From contig DBMP01000015.1 in assembly GCA_002298145.1 (NCBI GenBank), positions 248,001 to 312,000 of the forward strand: a DNA stretch of 64,000 bases, given 5' to 3'. How positions within the stretch are numbered: position 1 is the stretch's first letter; each line of letters begins with the position of its first letter. Below the pieces are notes generated by a model, which had not been told where the DNA came from, did not search any database, and saw only the letters and a list, made by a program, of their open reading frames with translations. Both the position numbers and the translations under genes were made by a program. Shown here one piece after another: positions 17,533 to 26,863 of this stretch. Source of the stretch: Spartobacteria bacterium UBA695 (GTDB lineage: Bacteria > Verrucomicrobiota > Verrucomicrobiia > Chthoniobacterales > Chthoniobacteraceae).

Positions 17533-20500
17533 ATGTCCGATTCCTTCGTCCATCTGCATCTCCATACGGAATACTCGACCCTCGATGGGGCCGTGCGCAT
17601 TCCCGACCTGATTAAGAAGGCGAAGAAATTCGACATGCCCGCCTGCGCCATCACCGATCACGGCGTCATGTACGGGGCCATCGACTTTTACCTCAACGCG
17701 AACAAAGCCGGGATCAAGCCGATCCTCGGCTGCGAGGTCTACATCGCCCCCGGTTCGATGACCGAGCGTAAAGCCGCCAGCGCCCGCGAGGCCGCCTATC
17801 ACCTCAACCTCCTGGCCGAAAACGAAGAGGGCTACCAGAACCTGATCAAGCTCGTCTCCCTGGCCCAGTTGGACGGCATGTACTACAAGCCGCGGATCGA
17901 CTTCGACTGCCTGGCAAAGTACTCCAAGGGCCTCATCGGCCTGAGCGCCTGCCTCAAGGGCCAGGTGCCCGCCGCCATCCTGGAGGATAACTACGGCAAA
18001 GCCCGCGACCTCGCCGCCCGCTACCGCGACATCCTGGGCAAAGACAATTTCTTCCTCGAAATGCAGGACCACGGCATGGAGGCGCAGCGGAAAATCAACG
18101 CCGTCATGCCCAAGCTTGCCAAGGAGCTGGGCCTGGGCCTCGTTGCCTCCAACGACGTCCACTTCCTCAACAAAGAGGACCACGAGGCGCATGACATCCT
18201 GATCTGCATCGGCACCGGCTCCAACGTCGCCGACGAACGCCGGATGCGCTACGGCACCGAGCTTTACTTCAAGAGCGCCGAGGAAATGCGCGAACTCTTC
18301 CGCGAACTCCCCGAGGCGTGCGACAACACCCTGCGCATCGCCGAGCGCTGCCACTTCAAGCTCGATACCTCGCCCAAGTACCCGGACTTCGCGCCGCCCG
18401 CCGGGAAAACTCAGAACGGCTACCTGCGCGAGATCGTCGACGCGGGCATCAAGCGCCGCTACAAGGAAAAGGCCGACTCCACCGAGGTGCAGGAGCGCTT
18501 CGAAAAGGAGATCAAGGTCCTTGAAGGCCAGGGGTTCGTGAACTACTTCCTGATCGTCTGGGACTTCATCAACTGGGCCAAGGAGCACGGCATCCCCGTC
18601 GGCCCAGGCCGCGGTTCCGCGGCAGGCTCGCTCATCGCCTACGCCATGGGCATCACGGACATCGAGCCGCTGGAGTTCAAGCTTCTCTTCGAACGCTTCC
18701 TGAACCCCGAGCGCGTCAGCCCGCCCGATATCGACGTCGACTTCTGCCCCAACCGCCGCCCCGAGGTCATCGAATACGTGCGCCAGAAATACGGCGAGCG
18801 TTCCGTGTCGCAGATCATCACCTTCGGCACCCTGGGCGCAAAGTCGGTCATCCGCGACGTCTCCCGCGTCATGGGCTGGAGCTACGGCGACGCCGACCGC
18901 ATCGCCAAGATGATCCCGAATGAGCTGGGCATCACGCTCACCGGCTTCGAAAAGATGGACAAGGAAACCCACGAGATGAAGCACATCGACGGGGCCATCG
19001 ACAAGAACCCCGAGCTGCGCGCCGCCGTGGACAACGAACCGGCCGTCAAGCAGATGTGGGAAGCGGCCGTCAAGCTGGAGGGCCTCACGCGCGGCACCGG
19101 CGTTCACGCGGCGGGCGTCATCCTCGGCTCGCGGGACTTGAGCGACTTCATCCCGCTGACCCGCGCCAACGACGGCTCCATTGTGAGCCAATACTCCATG
19201 GCCCCGACCACCGAGGTCGGCATGTTGAAGTGCGACTTTCTGGGCCTGAAAACCCTGACGATCATCACCGACGCGCAGAACCTCATCCGCAAGCACACGC
19301 CGGAATTCGAGATCAGCACCATCCCGCTCGACGACGAGAAAACCTACGACCTTCTCAACCGCGGCGACACCACCGCCGTGTTCCAGTTGGAATCCGGCGG
19401 CATGGTCAACGTCTGCCGCCAGTTCGACCTGACGAACATTGAAGATATCAACGCCATCCTGGCGCTCTACCGTCCCGGCCCGATGGACCTCATCCCGGAC
19501 TACATCAAGCGCAAGAAAGGCCTGGCCAAGGTCAAGTACGCCCACCCGCTGCTGGCCAAAGTCTGCGCCGATACCTACGGCATCTTTGTCTACCAGGAAC
19601 AGGTCATGCAGGCCGTGCAGGTCCTGGGCGGCTACACGCTCGGCGGCGCCGACTTGCTCCGCCGCGCCATGGGTAAAAAGGACAAGGAGAAGATGGCCAA
19701 GGAGCGCATCAAGTTCGTTGACGGCTGCGGCAAGCTCCACAAAATTCCCGAGCCCAAGGCGAACGAGATCTTCGACTTGCTGGAAAAATTCGCCGGTTAC
19801 GGCTTCAACCGTTCCCACTCGGCGGCGTATGCCTGGGTCAGCTACCAGACGGCCTACCTCAAGGCCAACTACCCGGTCGAATTCATGGCCGCCGTGATGA
19901 GCAATGAAATTTCCAACACGGAGAAAATCTCCGTGCTCGTCACCGAATGCGACCGCATGGGGATCAAGATCATGGCCCCAGACGTCAACAAAAGCTCCCT
20001 CAAGTTCGCGCCCGAGAAACTCACGGGCGAACTGCCGCCCAAGGCCGATGGTACTGAGTACCACGGCGGCATCCGCTACGGCCTGGCCGCCATCAAAAAC
20101 GTCGGCGAGGCGGCGATGGAAGCGGCCATTGCTGAACGCGAAACCAACGGCGTCTTTGCGTCGTTGGAGGATTTTTGCGGCCGGGTCGACTCCAAGAAAA
20201 TGAACAAAAAGGGCCTCGAATGCCTCGTCAAATGCGGCGCATTCGACTTCACCCGCGTCGAGCGCGCCCAGCTATTCAGCGAGATCGACGGAGCCCTCGC
20301 CGCCGCCGCCAGCGCCCACCGCGACCGCGCCCAGGGGCAGATCTCCATGTTCGACGTCTTCGAAGCCGCCCCCAAGCCGAAGAAGCGCCCCGGCTCCGTG
20401 GTCCAGCCGTGGAGCCAGTCCGAGAAGCTCACCTACGAAAAAGAGCTGCTCGGCTTCTACGTTACCGGCCACCCGCTCGACGAATACCGCAGCGTCCTGG

Positions 20501-21021
20501 AAAGCGGCAAGTACCTCCCCATCGCGGGCCTTGGCGAGCAGGAAGACAAAGCCACCGTCGTCGTCGCCGGAGCCCTGGCCAGCGTCGAGCGCAAGTTCAC
20601 GAAAAAGGATAGCAAGCAATTCGCCATCCTGAACCTGGAAGACCTCACCGGCTCCATCGAAGTGATGGTCTGGAGCGAGACCTTCAACAAAACCAACACG
20701 CTGCTCGTGCAAGGCGAAGTCGTCTCCATCACTGGCCGCCTCGACAAGCGCGAGGAGAGTCCGCGCCTGACAGCAAGCGACGTCAAGCCAGTCAAAAAAT
20801 CCGAGCGCGTGGAAAAGCCGCTCGTCCTCAAGCTCGACCGCGTCACCGCGCTGCCCGAGGACCTTGAGCGCATCCGGGATATTATCTGGAAATATCCCGG
20901 AAACCGCCGGGTAAAAATCCACGTCACCGGCGGCGAAGGCAAGCCGGTCTGGATCGTCCCCTCCGACGAATTCCGCATCGGAAAAGAAGCCGAGGCCGCC
21001 CTCGCGGCCTGGACGGTGTAG
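17533..21021 (+). CDS. dnaE: DNA polymerase III alpha subunit
   Basis: The 1162-aa replicative polymerase. The N-terminal PHP domain starts SFVHLHLHTEYS. The polymerase core carries GPGRGSAAGSL and the catalytic aspartates in PDIDVDF (D401 and D403, the same numbers as in E. coli). The helix-hairpin-helix region and a C-terminal OB-fold (ATVVVAGALASVERKFTKKD...) follow, so this is the DnaE1 type with the full C-terminus. The ATG at 17533 is chosen over one 48 nt upstream because it gives the canonical MSDSFVHLHLH start. No clear ribosome-binding site is visible. It is monocistronic, with a convergent neighbour 42 bp after the stop. Confidence 0.97.
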   Translation: MSDSFVHLHLHTEYSTLDGAVRIPDLIKKAKKFDMPACAITDHGVMYGAIDFYLNANKAGIKPILGCEVYIAPGSMTERKAASAREAAYHLNLLAENEEGYQNLIKLVSLAQLDGMYYKPRIDFDCLAKYSKGLIGLSACLKGQVPAAILEDNYGKARDLAARYRDILGKDNFFLEMQDHGMEAQRKINAVMPKLAKELGLGLVASNDVHFLNKEDHEAHDILICIGTGSNVADERRMRYGTELYFKSAEEMRELFRELPEACDNTLRIAERCHFKLDTSPKYPDFAPPAGKTQNGYLREIVDAGIKRRYKEKADSTEVQERFEKEIKVLEGQGFVNYFLIVWDFINWAKEHGIPVGPGRGSAAGSLIAYAMGITDIEPLEFKLLFERFLNPERVSPPDIDVDFCPNRRPEVIEYVRQKYGERSVSQIITFGTLGAKSVIRDVSRVMGWSYGDADRIAKMIPNELGITLTGFEKMDKETHEMKHIDGAIDKNPELRAAVDNEPAVKQMWEAAVKLEGLTRGTGVHAAGVILGSRDLSDFIPLTRANDGSIVSQYSMAPTTEVGMLKCDFLGLKTLTIITDAQNLIRKHTPEFEISTIPLDDEKTYDLLNRGDTTAVFQLESGGMVNVCRQFDLTNIEDINAILALYRPGPMDLIPDYIKRKKGLAKVKYAHPLLAKVCADTYGIFVYQEQVMQAVQVLGGYTLGGADLLRRAMGKKDKEKMAKERIKFVDGCGKLHKIPEPKANEIFDLLEKFAGYGFNRSHSAAYAWVSYQTAYLKANYPVEFMAAVMSNEISNTEKISVLVTECDRMGIKIMAPDVNKSSLKFAPEKLTGELPPKADGTEYHGGIRYGLAAIKNVGEAAMEAAIAERETNGVFASLEDFCGRVDSKKMNKKGLECLVKCGAFDFTRVERAQLFSEIDGALAAAASAHRDRAQGQISMFDVFEAAPKPKKRPGSVVQPWSQSEKLTYEKELLGFYVTGHPLDEYRSVLESGKYLPIAGLGEQEDKATVVVAGALASVERKFTKKDSKQFAILNLEDLTGSIEVMVWSETFNKTNTLLVQGEVVSITGRLDKREESPRLTASDVKPVKKSERVEKPLVLKLDRVTALPEDLERIRDIIWKYPGNRRVKIHVTGGEGKPVWIVPSDEFRIGKEAEAALAAWTV

Positions 21022-21063
21022 GAATGAGTATATAAACCTACAGCAGCCACCTCGTTTCCCTCG

Positions 21064-21699
21064 CTACGCTACCACGGGCAGACCCCGCGCGCGGCGGTTG
21101 GAGGCGTAGATGGAATCCCGCTCCGGTTCCCCGCCCGTCTCCAGGAACTCCAGCCACTCGGCGGTGTTGAGCACAGCAGCGAAACGGCTCTGCAATACCA
21201 CGGTGACCACCCGGTGAATCTCCTCAGCCGTGGCGCTTCCCGCGCGGTTCGCGTACGGCAGCGACCCCGCGGCGTCGGCCAGCAGTTCCACCGCAAACCC
21301 CCGGTGCGCCAGGTCCAGGACGGTCGAAAGCACGCAATTGTGCGTCATGTAGCCCGCCACCGTGACGGTCTCGATGCCCTGGTCGCGCAGCCACGCTTCC
21401 AGCCCCGTTCCCGCCAGGGCGCTGGGGAGGCTCTTGGAGGTAAAATAATCCCACCCCCGCTCGGCCACGACGGCGTGGAGCGCGCCGCCAAAGGTGCCTT
21501 TGGCCAATACCGGCGCGGATTCCGGAAGCGGGTTATCAACCACAGCCAAGGCAACGCCATGCCGCCGCGCACCGTCGATCGCCTCGCCGATGCGGGCAAG
21601 CGAGGCCTCCACGGGCGGGTATTCGATGGGCAGCGCGCCGCCGTTGTAATCGTTTTGAACGTCGATGAGAAGCAGGGCTCGTTTGAGTTGCGGTTTCAT
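21064..21699 (-). CDS. Isochorismatase-like cysteine hydrolase
   Basis: A 211-aa alpha/beta hydrolase of the isochorismatase/nicotinamidase superfamily. The catalytic triad is visible: D13 in LLLIDVQNDY, K89 in FTSKSLPSAL and C122 in AGYMTHNCV, the last within the usual G-x-x-T-x-x-C-V turn with its cis-peptide. Members hydrolyse amides or vinyl ethers such as nicotinamide, isochorismate or ureidoacrylate; the substrate here cannot be told. It is transcribed divergently from a GlxA-type regulator with an inverted repeat between them, the usual arrangement for a regulator and its target. Confidence 0.85.
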   Translation of the reverse strand: MKPQLKRALLLIDVQNDYNGGALPIEYPPVEASLARIGEAIDGARRHGVALAVVDNPLPESAPVLAKGTFGGALHAVVAERGWDYFTSKSLPSALAGTGLEAWLRDQGIETVTVAGYMTHNCVLSTVLDLAHRGFAVELLADAAGSLPYANRAGSATAEEIHRVVTVVLQSRFAAVLNTAEWLEFLETGGEPERDSIYASNRRARGLPVVA

Positions 21700-21736
21700 G
21701 GCTGATCAGCGTGCCCGCTTTCGCTCAAAAATTAAA

Positions 21737-21773
21737 GTGGCCCGAAGGACATTTTTCGTTCAAACTGGGCCAC
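21737..21773. promoter_or_regulatory. Inverted repeat between hydrolase and GlxA-type regulator
   Basis: GTGGCCC (21737-21743) and GGGCCAC (21767-21773) form a perfect 7-bp dyad with arm centres 30 bp apart (about three helical turns), inside the 100-bp divergent intergenic region. The placement suits an operator for the AraC-type regulator. It could also be a weak RNA hairpin. Confidence 0.4.
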
Positions 21774-21799
21774 GCCTTTCCCAACGCACCGCGCCGTCC

Positions 21800-22762
21800 A
21801 TGAAACCCCGCCAAACCATCGCCGTCATCGCCTACAACCGGATCAACCCCTTCCTATTGTCGATCCCCGGAATGGTGTTTTCAAACGAACCGGGCACGCC
21901 GGGAGCGCCACGCTTCAAAGTCATGGTCTGCGCCGCCGAACAAGGGCCGCTCACATCGACGGCCGGTTTTAAAATATTACCCACGCACACCATGGCGGAA
22001 CTTCGCCGGGCAGACATGGTTATCGTTCCAAGCTGGCGCGATGCCGCTGAAGCCCCTCCGGAAGCTCTCCTGTCCGCGCTCCGGGCTGCCCACCGTCGCG
22101 GCAGGCTCGTCGTCGGGCTTTGCCTGGGCACCTACGTGCTCGCGGCCGCCGGGCTGCTCAACGAACGAAGCGCCACCACGCACTGGGGCTGGTCCGACGA
22201 CCTCGCCCGACGCTACCCGCGCATCGACGTCAAGCCCGGCGTGCTTTACGTAGACGAAGGGGACGTCGTCACCTCGGCGGGTGTCGCTGCGGGCATCGAC
22301 TGCTGCCTGCATCTTTTGCGCAAACAACACGGTGCGGAAGCCGCCTGCCACGTGGCCCGGCGCCTTGTCGTCTCGCCTCACCGGCCCGGCGGCCAAGCGC
22401 AGTTCATCGAAACACCAGTCCCCGGCCCCGGAACAGAGGACCGCCTCGGCGAAAGCCTGCAATGGATGCAGCGCACGCTCGCGCAAGATCACTCCATCGA
22501 CAGCCTGGCCCGCCGCATCCACATGAGCCGCCGCACCTTTACCCGGCATTTCAGAAACGCGACCGGAACCACGCTGAGCGCATGGCTGCTGACCCAACGC
22601 CTCGCCCTGGCGCAGCGCCTTTTGGAAACCACGACCCAAGCCATGGAGCTCGTCGCGGAGAAGACCGGTTTTGGCTCCGTAGAATCGCTCCGCTTCCACT
22701 TCCGCCGCGAACTAAAAACCACCCCCTCGCGCTATCGGAAAGAATTTCGTGGCGAGGAATAG
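21800..22762 (+). CDS. GlxA-family regulator (DJ-1/PfpI domain plus AraC HTH)
   Basis: 320 aa. The N-terminal DJ-1/PfpI-like domain (TIAVIAYNRINPFLLSIPG, then ADMVIVPSWRD and GLCLGTYVLAAAGLLNER, whose cysteine sits at the nucleophile elbow) is followed by an AraC-type double helix-turn-helix (IDSLARRIHMSRRTFTRHF and the second helix AEKTGFGSVESLRFHFRR). Such proteins sense a metabolite through the N-terminal domain and usually activate a neighbouring gene, here probably the divergent cysteine hydrolase. The ATG at 21800 gives the normal DJ-1 start; in-frame upstream codons would run into the hydrolase promoter. Confidence 0.88.
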   Translation: MKPRQTIAVIAYNRINPFLLSIPGMVFSNEPGTPGAPRFKVMVCAAEQGPLTSTAGFKILPTHTMAELRRADMVIVPSWRDAAEAPPEALLSALRAAHRRGRLVVGLCLGTYVLAAAGLLNERSATTHWGWSDDLARRYPRIDVKPGVLYVDEGDVVTSAGVAAGIDCCLHLLRKQHGAEAACHVARRLVVSPHRPGGQAQFIETPVPGPGTEDRLGESLQWMQRTLAQDHSIDSLARRIHMSRRTFTRHFRNATGTTLSAWLLTQRLALAQRLLETTTQAMELVAEKTGFGSVESLRFHFRRELKTTPSRYRKEFRGEE

Positions 22763-22829
22763 TCGGACTTACTCTCTCATACCGTTTCCCCTGCTATCCA
22801 TGACACCCTAATGCGAATGGAGCCCAAGC

Positions 22830-23840
22830 CTATGCGGACATATGGGCCCTTTCTCGAACCACCTGCCAACGCATTGGCTGCCCGGAGAGGAATCGCTCCG
22901 CCTCTTCGACCATCAAATGGCCCATCCTTCGGCACTCGTGATTCATGCTTCCCGCGATATGAGGGGTCATTCGGACGTTGGGTAATTTAAACAGAGGCGA
23001 GTTCTCTTTCGGCGGCTCCCATTTGGCAACGTCCAATATCGCATACAAGTCGGGCCGCTTCTGCAACACCTCGACCATCTCCTCTTCCCGCACAAGCATC
23101 CCCCTGGCCGTATTGATGAACGTTGCATTAGGTTTCATCATCTCAAAGAGCGGCTTGCCGATGCAATATTCCGTCTCCTTCAACAACGGCGCATGAATGG
23201 AAACAACGTCGGAACGACGGAATAGTTCTTCCATTGAAACCAGCTCTACATTGAGCCCCTCCGCCTCTCGTTCACTAATATAGGGATCGTAAACAATGAC
23301 CCGTATATCCGAATCGCGAAGCTTTTCCCTAACCATCCTGCCAATAGTCCCCATCGAAAATATTCCGACCGTGGAACGATAAGCTCCGGGCACCTCGATT
23401 TTTTCCTCCACGCTGTTAGGCCATGCCCCTCTTTTCCGAATTTCATCCATATACCACCACCCCCGTTTAAGAGAGAGGATGATTTCCGCATGGGTCAACT
23501 CGGCCACCGGAATGGAATTGGCGATGGACGCCGTTGTAATGGGGATCTCCCGCCGCCAGAATTCCGCCGTGGCGATCCACTTGATGGTCCCGGCGGCATA
23601 AAAGAACGCTTTCAACTTGGGTGCCGCATCCAAAAATTCGGCATCAAGACACGGCCCCCCCCAAGTGGAGAAAACGAACTCCACCTCCGACAGCATTTCT
23701 GGAAATCGCTTGATAACATCTGGCGAGAATGGCCGGTTCTGTATGTCGATCAGGTTCCCGAGATCGCAGCGCTCTTCCGGGCCGTAGACGGTATCGAACC
23801 ACGTTGGATCAAGGATGAATAGACCTTTGGGTTTAGCCAT
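22830..23840 (-). CDS. D-isomer-specific 2-hydroxyacid dehydrogenase
   Basis: A 336-aa NAD(P)-dependent oxidoreductase acting on 2-hydroxy or 2-keto acids. The cofactor motif is the variant GIFSMGTIG (159-167). R246 in NTARG binds substrate, with E276 and H294 (TPHIAGS) completing the relay. It is the last gene of the minus-strand carbohydrate locus, 25 bp after the PEP-CTERM protein. It might reduce a keto-acid from sugar or uronate breakdown, for example after lyase action. The substrate is inferred from context only; phosphoglycerate or hydroxypyruvate are equally possible. The gene lacks the ACT domain of SerA. Confidence 0.82.
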   Translation of the reverse strand: MAKPKGLFILDPTWFDTVYGPEERCDLGNLIDIQNRPFSPDVIKRFPEMLSEVEFVFSTWGGPCLDAEFLDAAPKLKAFFYAAGTIKWIATAEFWRREIPITTASIANSIPVAELTHAEIILSLKRGWWYMDEIRKRGAWPNSVEEKIEVPGAYRSTVGIFSMGTIGRMVREKLRDSDIRVIVYDPYISEREAEGLNVELVSMEELFRRSDVVSIHAPLLKETEYCIGKPLFEMMKPNATFINTARGMLVREEEMVEVLQKRPDLYAILDVAKWEPPKENSPLFKLPNVRMTPHIAGSMNHECRRMGHLMVEEAERFLSGQPMRWQVVRERAHMSA

Positions 23841-23865
23841 TGTGCAAATTATTGATAACCGCTAT

Positions 23866-26697
23866 TCACCGCGGGGCATTCCGGCGCAAACGCTGGAACG
23901 CGACAAGTGAGCCGAAGCCGCCCAACAAAATAGCCCAGGTGCTAGGCTCGGGGACTACGGTCAAGGTTACGTCGTTATATTTGCCATCATTATCGGCGTT
24001 TGCAGCATAGTTAAGTTCATATTCCGTGCTACCCACGGTAAATGTATAGGTACTGCTGGAAGCACTGACGACATAGGTGCTTCCACTTGTGATGATCGTC
24101 GTGAAGTAACCGGTCGTTGTCGTGGAGGTGCCGGTGTTGTCGATGAGGACCACCGTGTTGCCCAGCACCAAGCCACTCAGCGCGCTTAGATCCAGCGTTC
24201 CGGCAAGCGAAACATTTCCGCTGACCTTCACCTGATCATAAGACGTCCCCGCGACCGTTCCGGCGACTTCAGCTACCAGCGTAGAGGCGGCGTCGATGGT
24301 AAAAATGCCCCCGACCGTTGTGATACCGGCGCTGTTGCCCGGGGCGAGTGTGCCACTCGTTAAGGTAAGGTTTCCAGTCACCGTGCTGTTACCTTTCATC
24401 AAACCCAGGATAGACGCATTGCCCTGAATGGTCCCGTTGGCGTTCAACGTGGCTCCCGCAGAAACCGAAAGGGTGCTGGTGGATTTGGTGGTACCGGTCA
24501 ATGTAGTGGTCCCGCCCGCAACCGTAACGCTGCTGGCGATGTTGTGCCCGCTCAGCGTGCTTAAACCGTAGAGGTTGGTAGCCCCAACGTTCAGGCCGCT
24601 GCCGTTGATCGTAGCGCTCGTACCGATCACGCCGCCACTAACACTACCGCTACCGCTCAGACGCGCCCCGCTCGCAACCGTCACCGAGCTACTGGCCAAG
24701 GAACCGTTTATGCTAAGTTCACCCGCATTCACGGATGTAGCTCCGGTATAGGTATTATTTCCGGAAAGTATCTGAGTGCCAGCACCCAGTTTCGTCACGG
24801 TACCGGTGCCGGAAATAATCCCTCCATACGTGTGCGTACCCGCCTCATTGTAGACCAAGGCCCCGCTATTGCTAATAGCGCTGCTATCGGAAATGACGCC
24901 GTCACTAGTGCCGTTACCTAGTTGCAATGTATTGCCCGCTCCAATCGTAGTCGCGCCACTATAGGTATTGATACCGGTAAGCGTTTGCGTTCCCGAAGCG
25001 CCCGCGAGAGTCAGCGCCACCACGCCACTGCCCGTAGTATGGTCAGAAATCACACCGGAAAATACCCCTCCCCCGTTCGCGGTGTTCAACGTTAATGTCG
25101 CGATGCCGGAGGTGTTATTATAGATTTGCCCACCGCCCGTGAGGCCTCCCGAGGTCCCACCGGAAACGGCTGTCTGGGTGAGGTTTTGGCCTGCGAGATC
25201 GAGATTGCTATTCGTTTTGACATTCACATTTCCGCCGACCGACAGCGCAGCGCTCACCAAACTGAGTGTAGAGGTGCTGGTGCCATTGCCAATTTCAAGG
25301 CACCCGATAGTCCTCCCCGAAGTCAGGCTTCCGGAAGTGCCTACATAGCGAAAGATGGAGTTCGGCGCGATCGTACCACTGGTGCTAAGACCGAGGTTGT
25401 TCGTTGCGTTTCCCGTGGCCGAGAGGATGACTCCACCCGTGGAATTTACGCCGACATTAACCTGACTTGCTGATGAGAAGTCAAATGATGAGGCGGTAAA
25501 TATACTAGTGGAGGAGGTGCTTAGATTGCTGATGTACCACCGCACCGAACTATTACCGCTAACGTTCGTGGGAGCCCAATTAACGCCGCTAAAAGCCAGG
25601 GCATGACCGTTGAGGTCTATCGCGAAGTTGACCGTGTTCGAACTTCCCGCGCCAATACCAGCGGAAGCTCCCCCTTGGGATGAAAGATCAGACCCCAGCG
25701 TCATCGTCGTAGTGCCGTTTGCCGCAGAGGCACCGAAACTAATCGTGTGATATTGATCCGTCCCCGCATAGGATGAACTGATCGTTCTGATGTTATTCAA
25801 ACTTCCATCCCCGCGGAGTGTGAGATTGGTAACCGCCACGGATGAGCTGAAACTCTGACTTACACCGCTGCTCTGGTTATACAGCCAGATGGCGGGGTTG
25901 CCGCTTAGCGATGCGCTGCCGCTGATCGAGTTGGTGGTTCCCTTGAGGATTAAGGTTGTATAGCTAGGGAGATTGATCACGCCGCCGGTCGCCGCAAAAT
26001 TTCCTCCAATCCACAACCGGGGCGAGGCACCGGAAGAACCCGCCATTGCTAATGTTCCCGAAGACATAGTGATGCCCCCGCTGATGTTGAACGTAATCGC
26101 GCCGGGACTCAGACTGCCCGGGTTGATCATCAGCGGCAGGCTGAGCACGCCACCGGAAATCGCAATATTCCCGTACACATTCGATGTGCTGACGGTCCCG
26201 CTTTTATCATATGAACCCAGCGTGAGCAGCCCACCGGCGTTTAAGGTAACGGTACCCGTTCCACCGAAACCAACCATCAAGTTAATTGTCGATCCCGTCG
26301 TAGCGGTCTGGCCCAGAGACGGGTCGAGCCAGAGCAGCGAGGCTGCGCCAGAGACTCCGCCGCCCAGGCTCAAGTCACTAGCTAAATATAGCGACGGGCT
26401 GGAAGTGCCGCTGCTGCCACGGACTAATTGAAGGGTATTCGTGCCACCAACGGTCGTCTGCGTGATATTCAATGCCGCAAGTGTTCCAGAGGCGGCCGCA
26501 TCATAATAGATCGTCCGGTTGGTTGCCGTATTGTTAATATTGACGGTATCTCCCAACGTCGGGCTGCCCAGGGGCGTCCAGTTTCCCGGCGTTGACCAGT
26601 TTAGATCAGTACCGCCAGTCCATGTATAGATGGATGCGTCAGAAGCAAGGGGTAGGAAACTCAGAAAGCAAATTGGCAGGAAGCTTTTCGCTCGCAT
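23866..26697 (-). CDS. Autotransporter-type beta-strand repeat protein with PEP-CTERM tail
   Basis: 943 aa. Signal peptide (FLPICFLSFLPLASDA), then YTWTGGTDLNWSTPGNW, the usual start of autotransporter-associated beta-strand repeat proteins. A long Ser/Thr/Gly-rich parallel beta-helix follows, with PATR-type repeats such as GVFSGVISD, LTLAGASGTQTLTGINTYSGATTIGAG and GTQILSGNNTYTGATSVNAGELSI. The C-terminus is a PEP-CTERM signal: VPEPS (about 915-919), a hydrophobic helix and a basic RLRR tail, which directs sorting through an exosortase-like system. There is no autotransporter barrel. It has its own promoter with a regulator site and sits in the carbohydrate locus, so it is likely a surface or matrix protein made when the polysaccharide is present. 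Confidence 0.88.
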   Translation of the reverse strand: MRAKSFLPICFLSFLPLASDASIYTWTGGTDLNWSTPGNWTPLGSPTLGDTVNINNTATNRTIYYDAAASGTLAALNITQTTVGGTNTLQLVRGSSGTSSPSLYLASDLSLGGGVSGAASLLWLDPSLGQTATTGSTINLMVGFGGTGTVTLNAGGLLTLGSYDKSGTVSTSNVYGNIAISGGVLSLPLMINPGSLSPGAITFNISGGITMSSGTLAMAGSSGASPRLWIGGNFAATGGVINLPSYTTLILKGTTNSISGSASLSGNPAIWLYNQSSGVSQSFSSSVAVTNLTLRGDGSLNNIRTISSSYAGTDQYHTISFGASAANGTTTMTLGSDLSSQGGASAGIGAGSSNTVNFAIDLNGHALAFSGVNWAPTNVSGNSSVRWYISNLSTSSTSIFTASSFDFSSASQVNVGVNSTGGVILSATGNATNNLGLSTSGTIAPNSIFRYVGTSGSLTSGRTIGCLEIGNGTSTSTLSLVSAALSVGGNVNVKTNSNLDLAGQNLTQTAVSGGTSGGLTGGGQIYNNTSGIATLTLNTANGGGVFSGVISDHTTGSGVVALTLAGASGTQTLTGINTYSGATTIGAGNTLQLGNGTSDGVISDSSAISNSGALVYNEAGTHTYGGIISGTGTVTKLGAGTQILSGNNTYTGATSVNAGELSINGSLASSSVTVASGARLSGSGSVSGGVIGTSATINGSGLNVGATNLYGLSTLSGHNIASSVTVAGGTTTLTGTTKSTSTLSVSAGATLNANGTIQGNASILGLMKGNSTVTGNLTLTSGTLAPGNSAGITTVGGIFTIDAASTLVAEVAGTVAGTSYDQVKVSGNVSLAGTLDLSALSGLVLGNTVVLIDNTGTSTTTTGYFTTIITSGSTYVVSASSSTYTFTVGSTEYELNYAANADNDGKYNDVTLTVVPEPSTWAILLGGFGSLVAFQRLRRNAPR

Positions 26698-26741
26698 AAT
26701 GTTTAGGGGCTAATGGGTTAATAGGTGGGGCTGCGATTGCA

Positions 26742-26795
26742 TTAATGCAACCGATCAATCAAAGCCGCAAATAGTTCGTTAGTTTCATTGGAAAC
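26742..26795 (-). promoter_or_regulatory. Regulator site and promoter for the PEP-CTERM repeat gene
   Basis: Read on the minus strand: the dyad GTTTCCAATGAAAC (26782-26795), 11 nt, TTGCGG (26765-26770), 17 nt, CATTAA (26742-26747). The start codon follows 45 nt after the last element. The same order and spacing recurs at three other places in this locus. The perfect palindrome TTGCATTAATGCAA over the -10 region appears incidental. Confidence 0.75.
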
Positions 26796-26863
26796 AAACT
26801 TATAGAATAGACCGCTTGGGCTCAGGTGCCATGCGCCAATTCGTGGATTAAATAGCCTTCAGG

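Noticed and set aside
26737..26750. Perfect palindrome TTGCATTAATGCAA as a separate operator
   Set aside because: Overlaps the CATTAA -10 element shared with the other promoters, which do not keep the palindrome; likely incidental.
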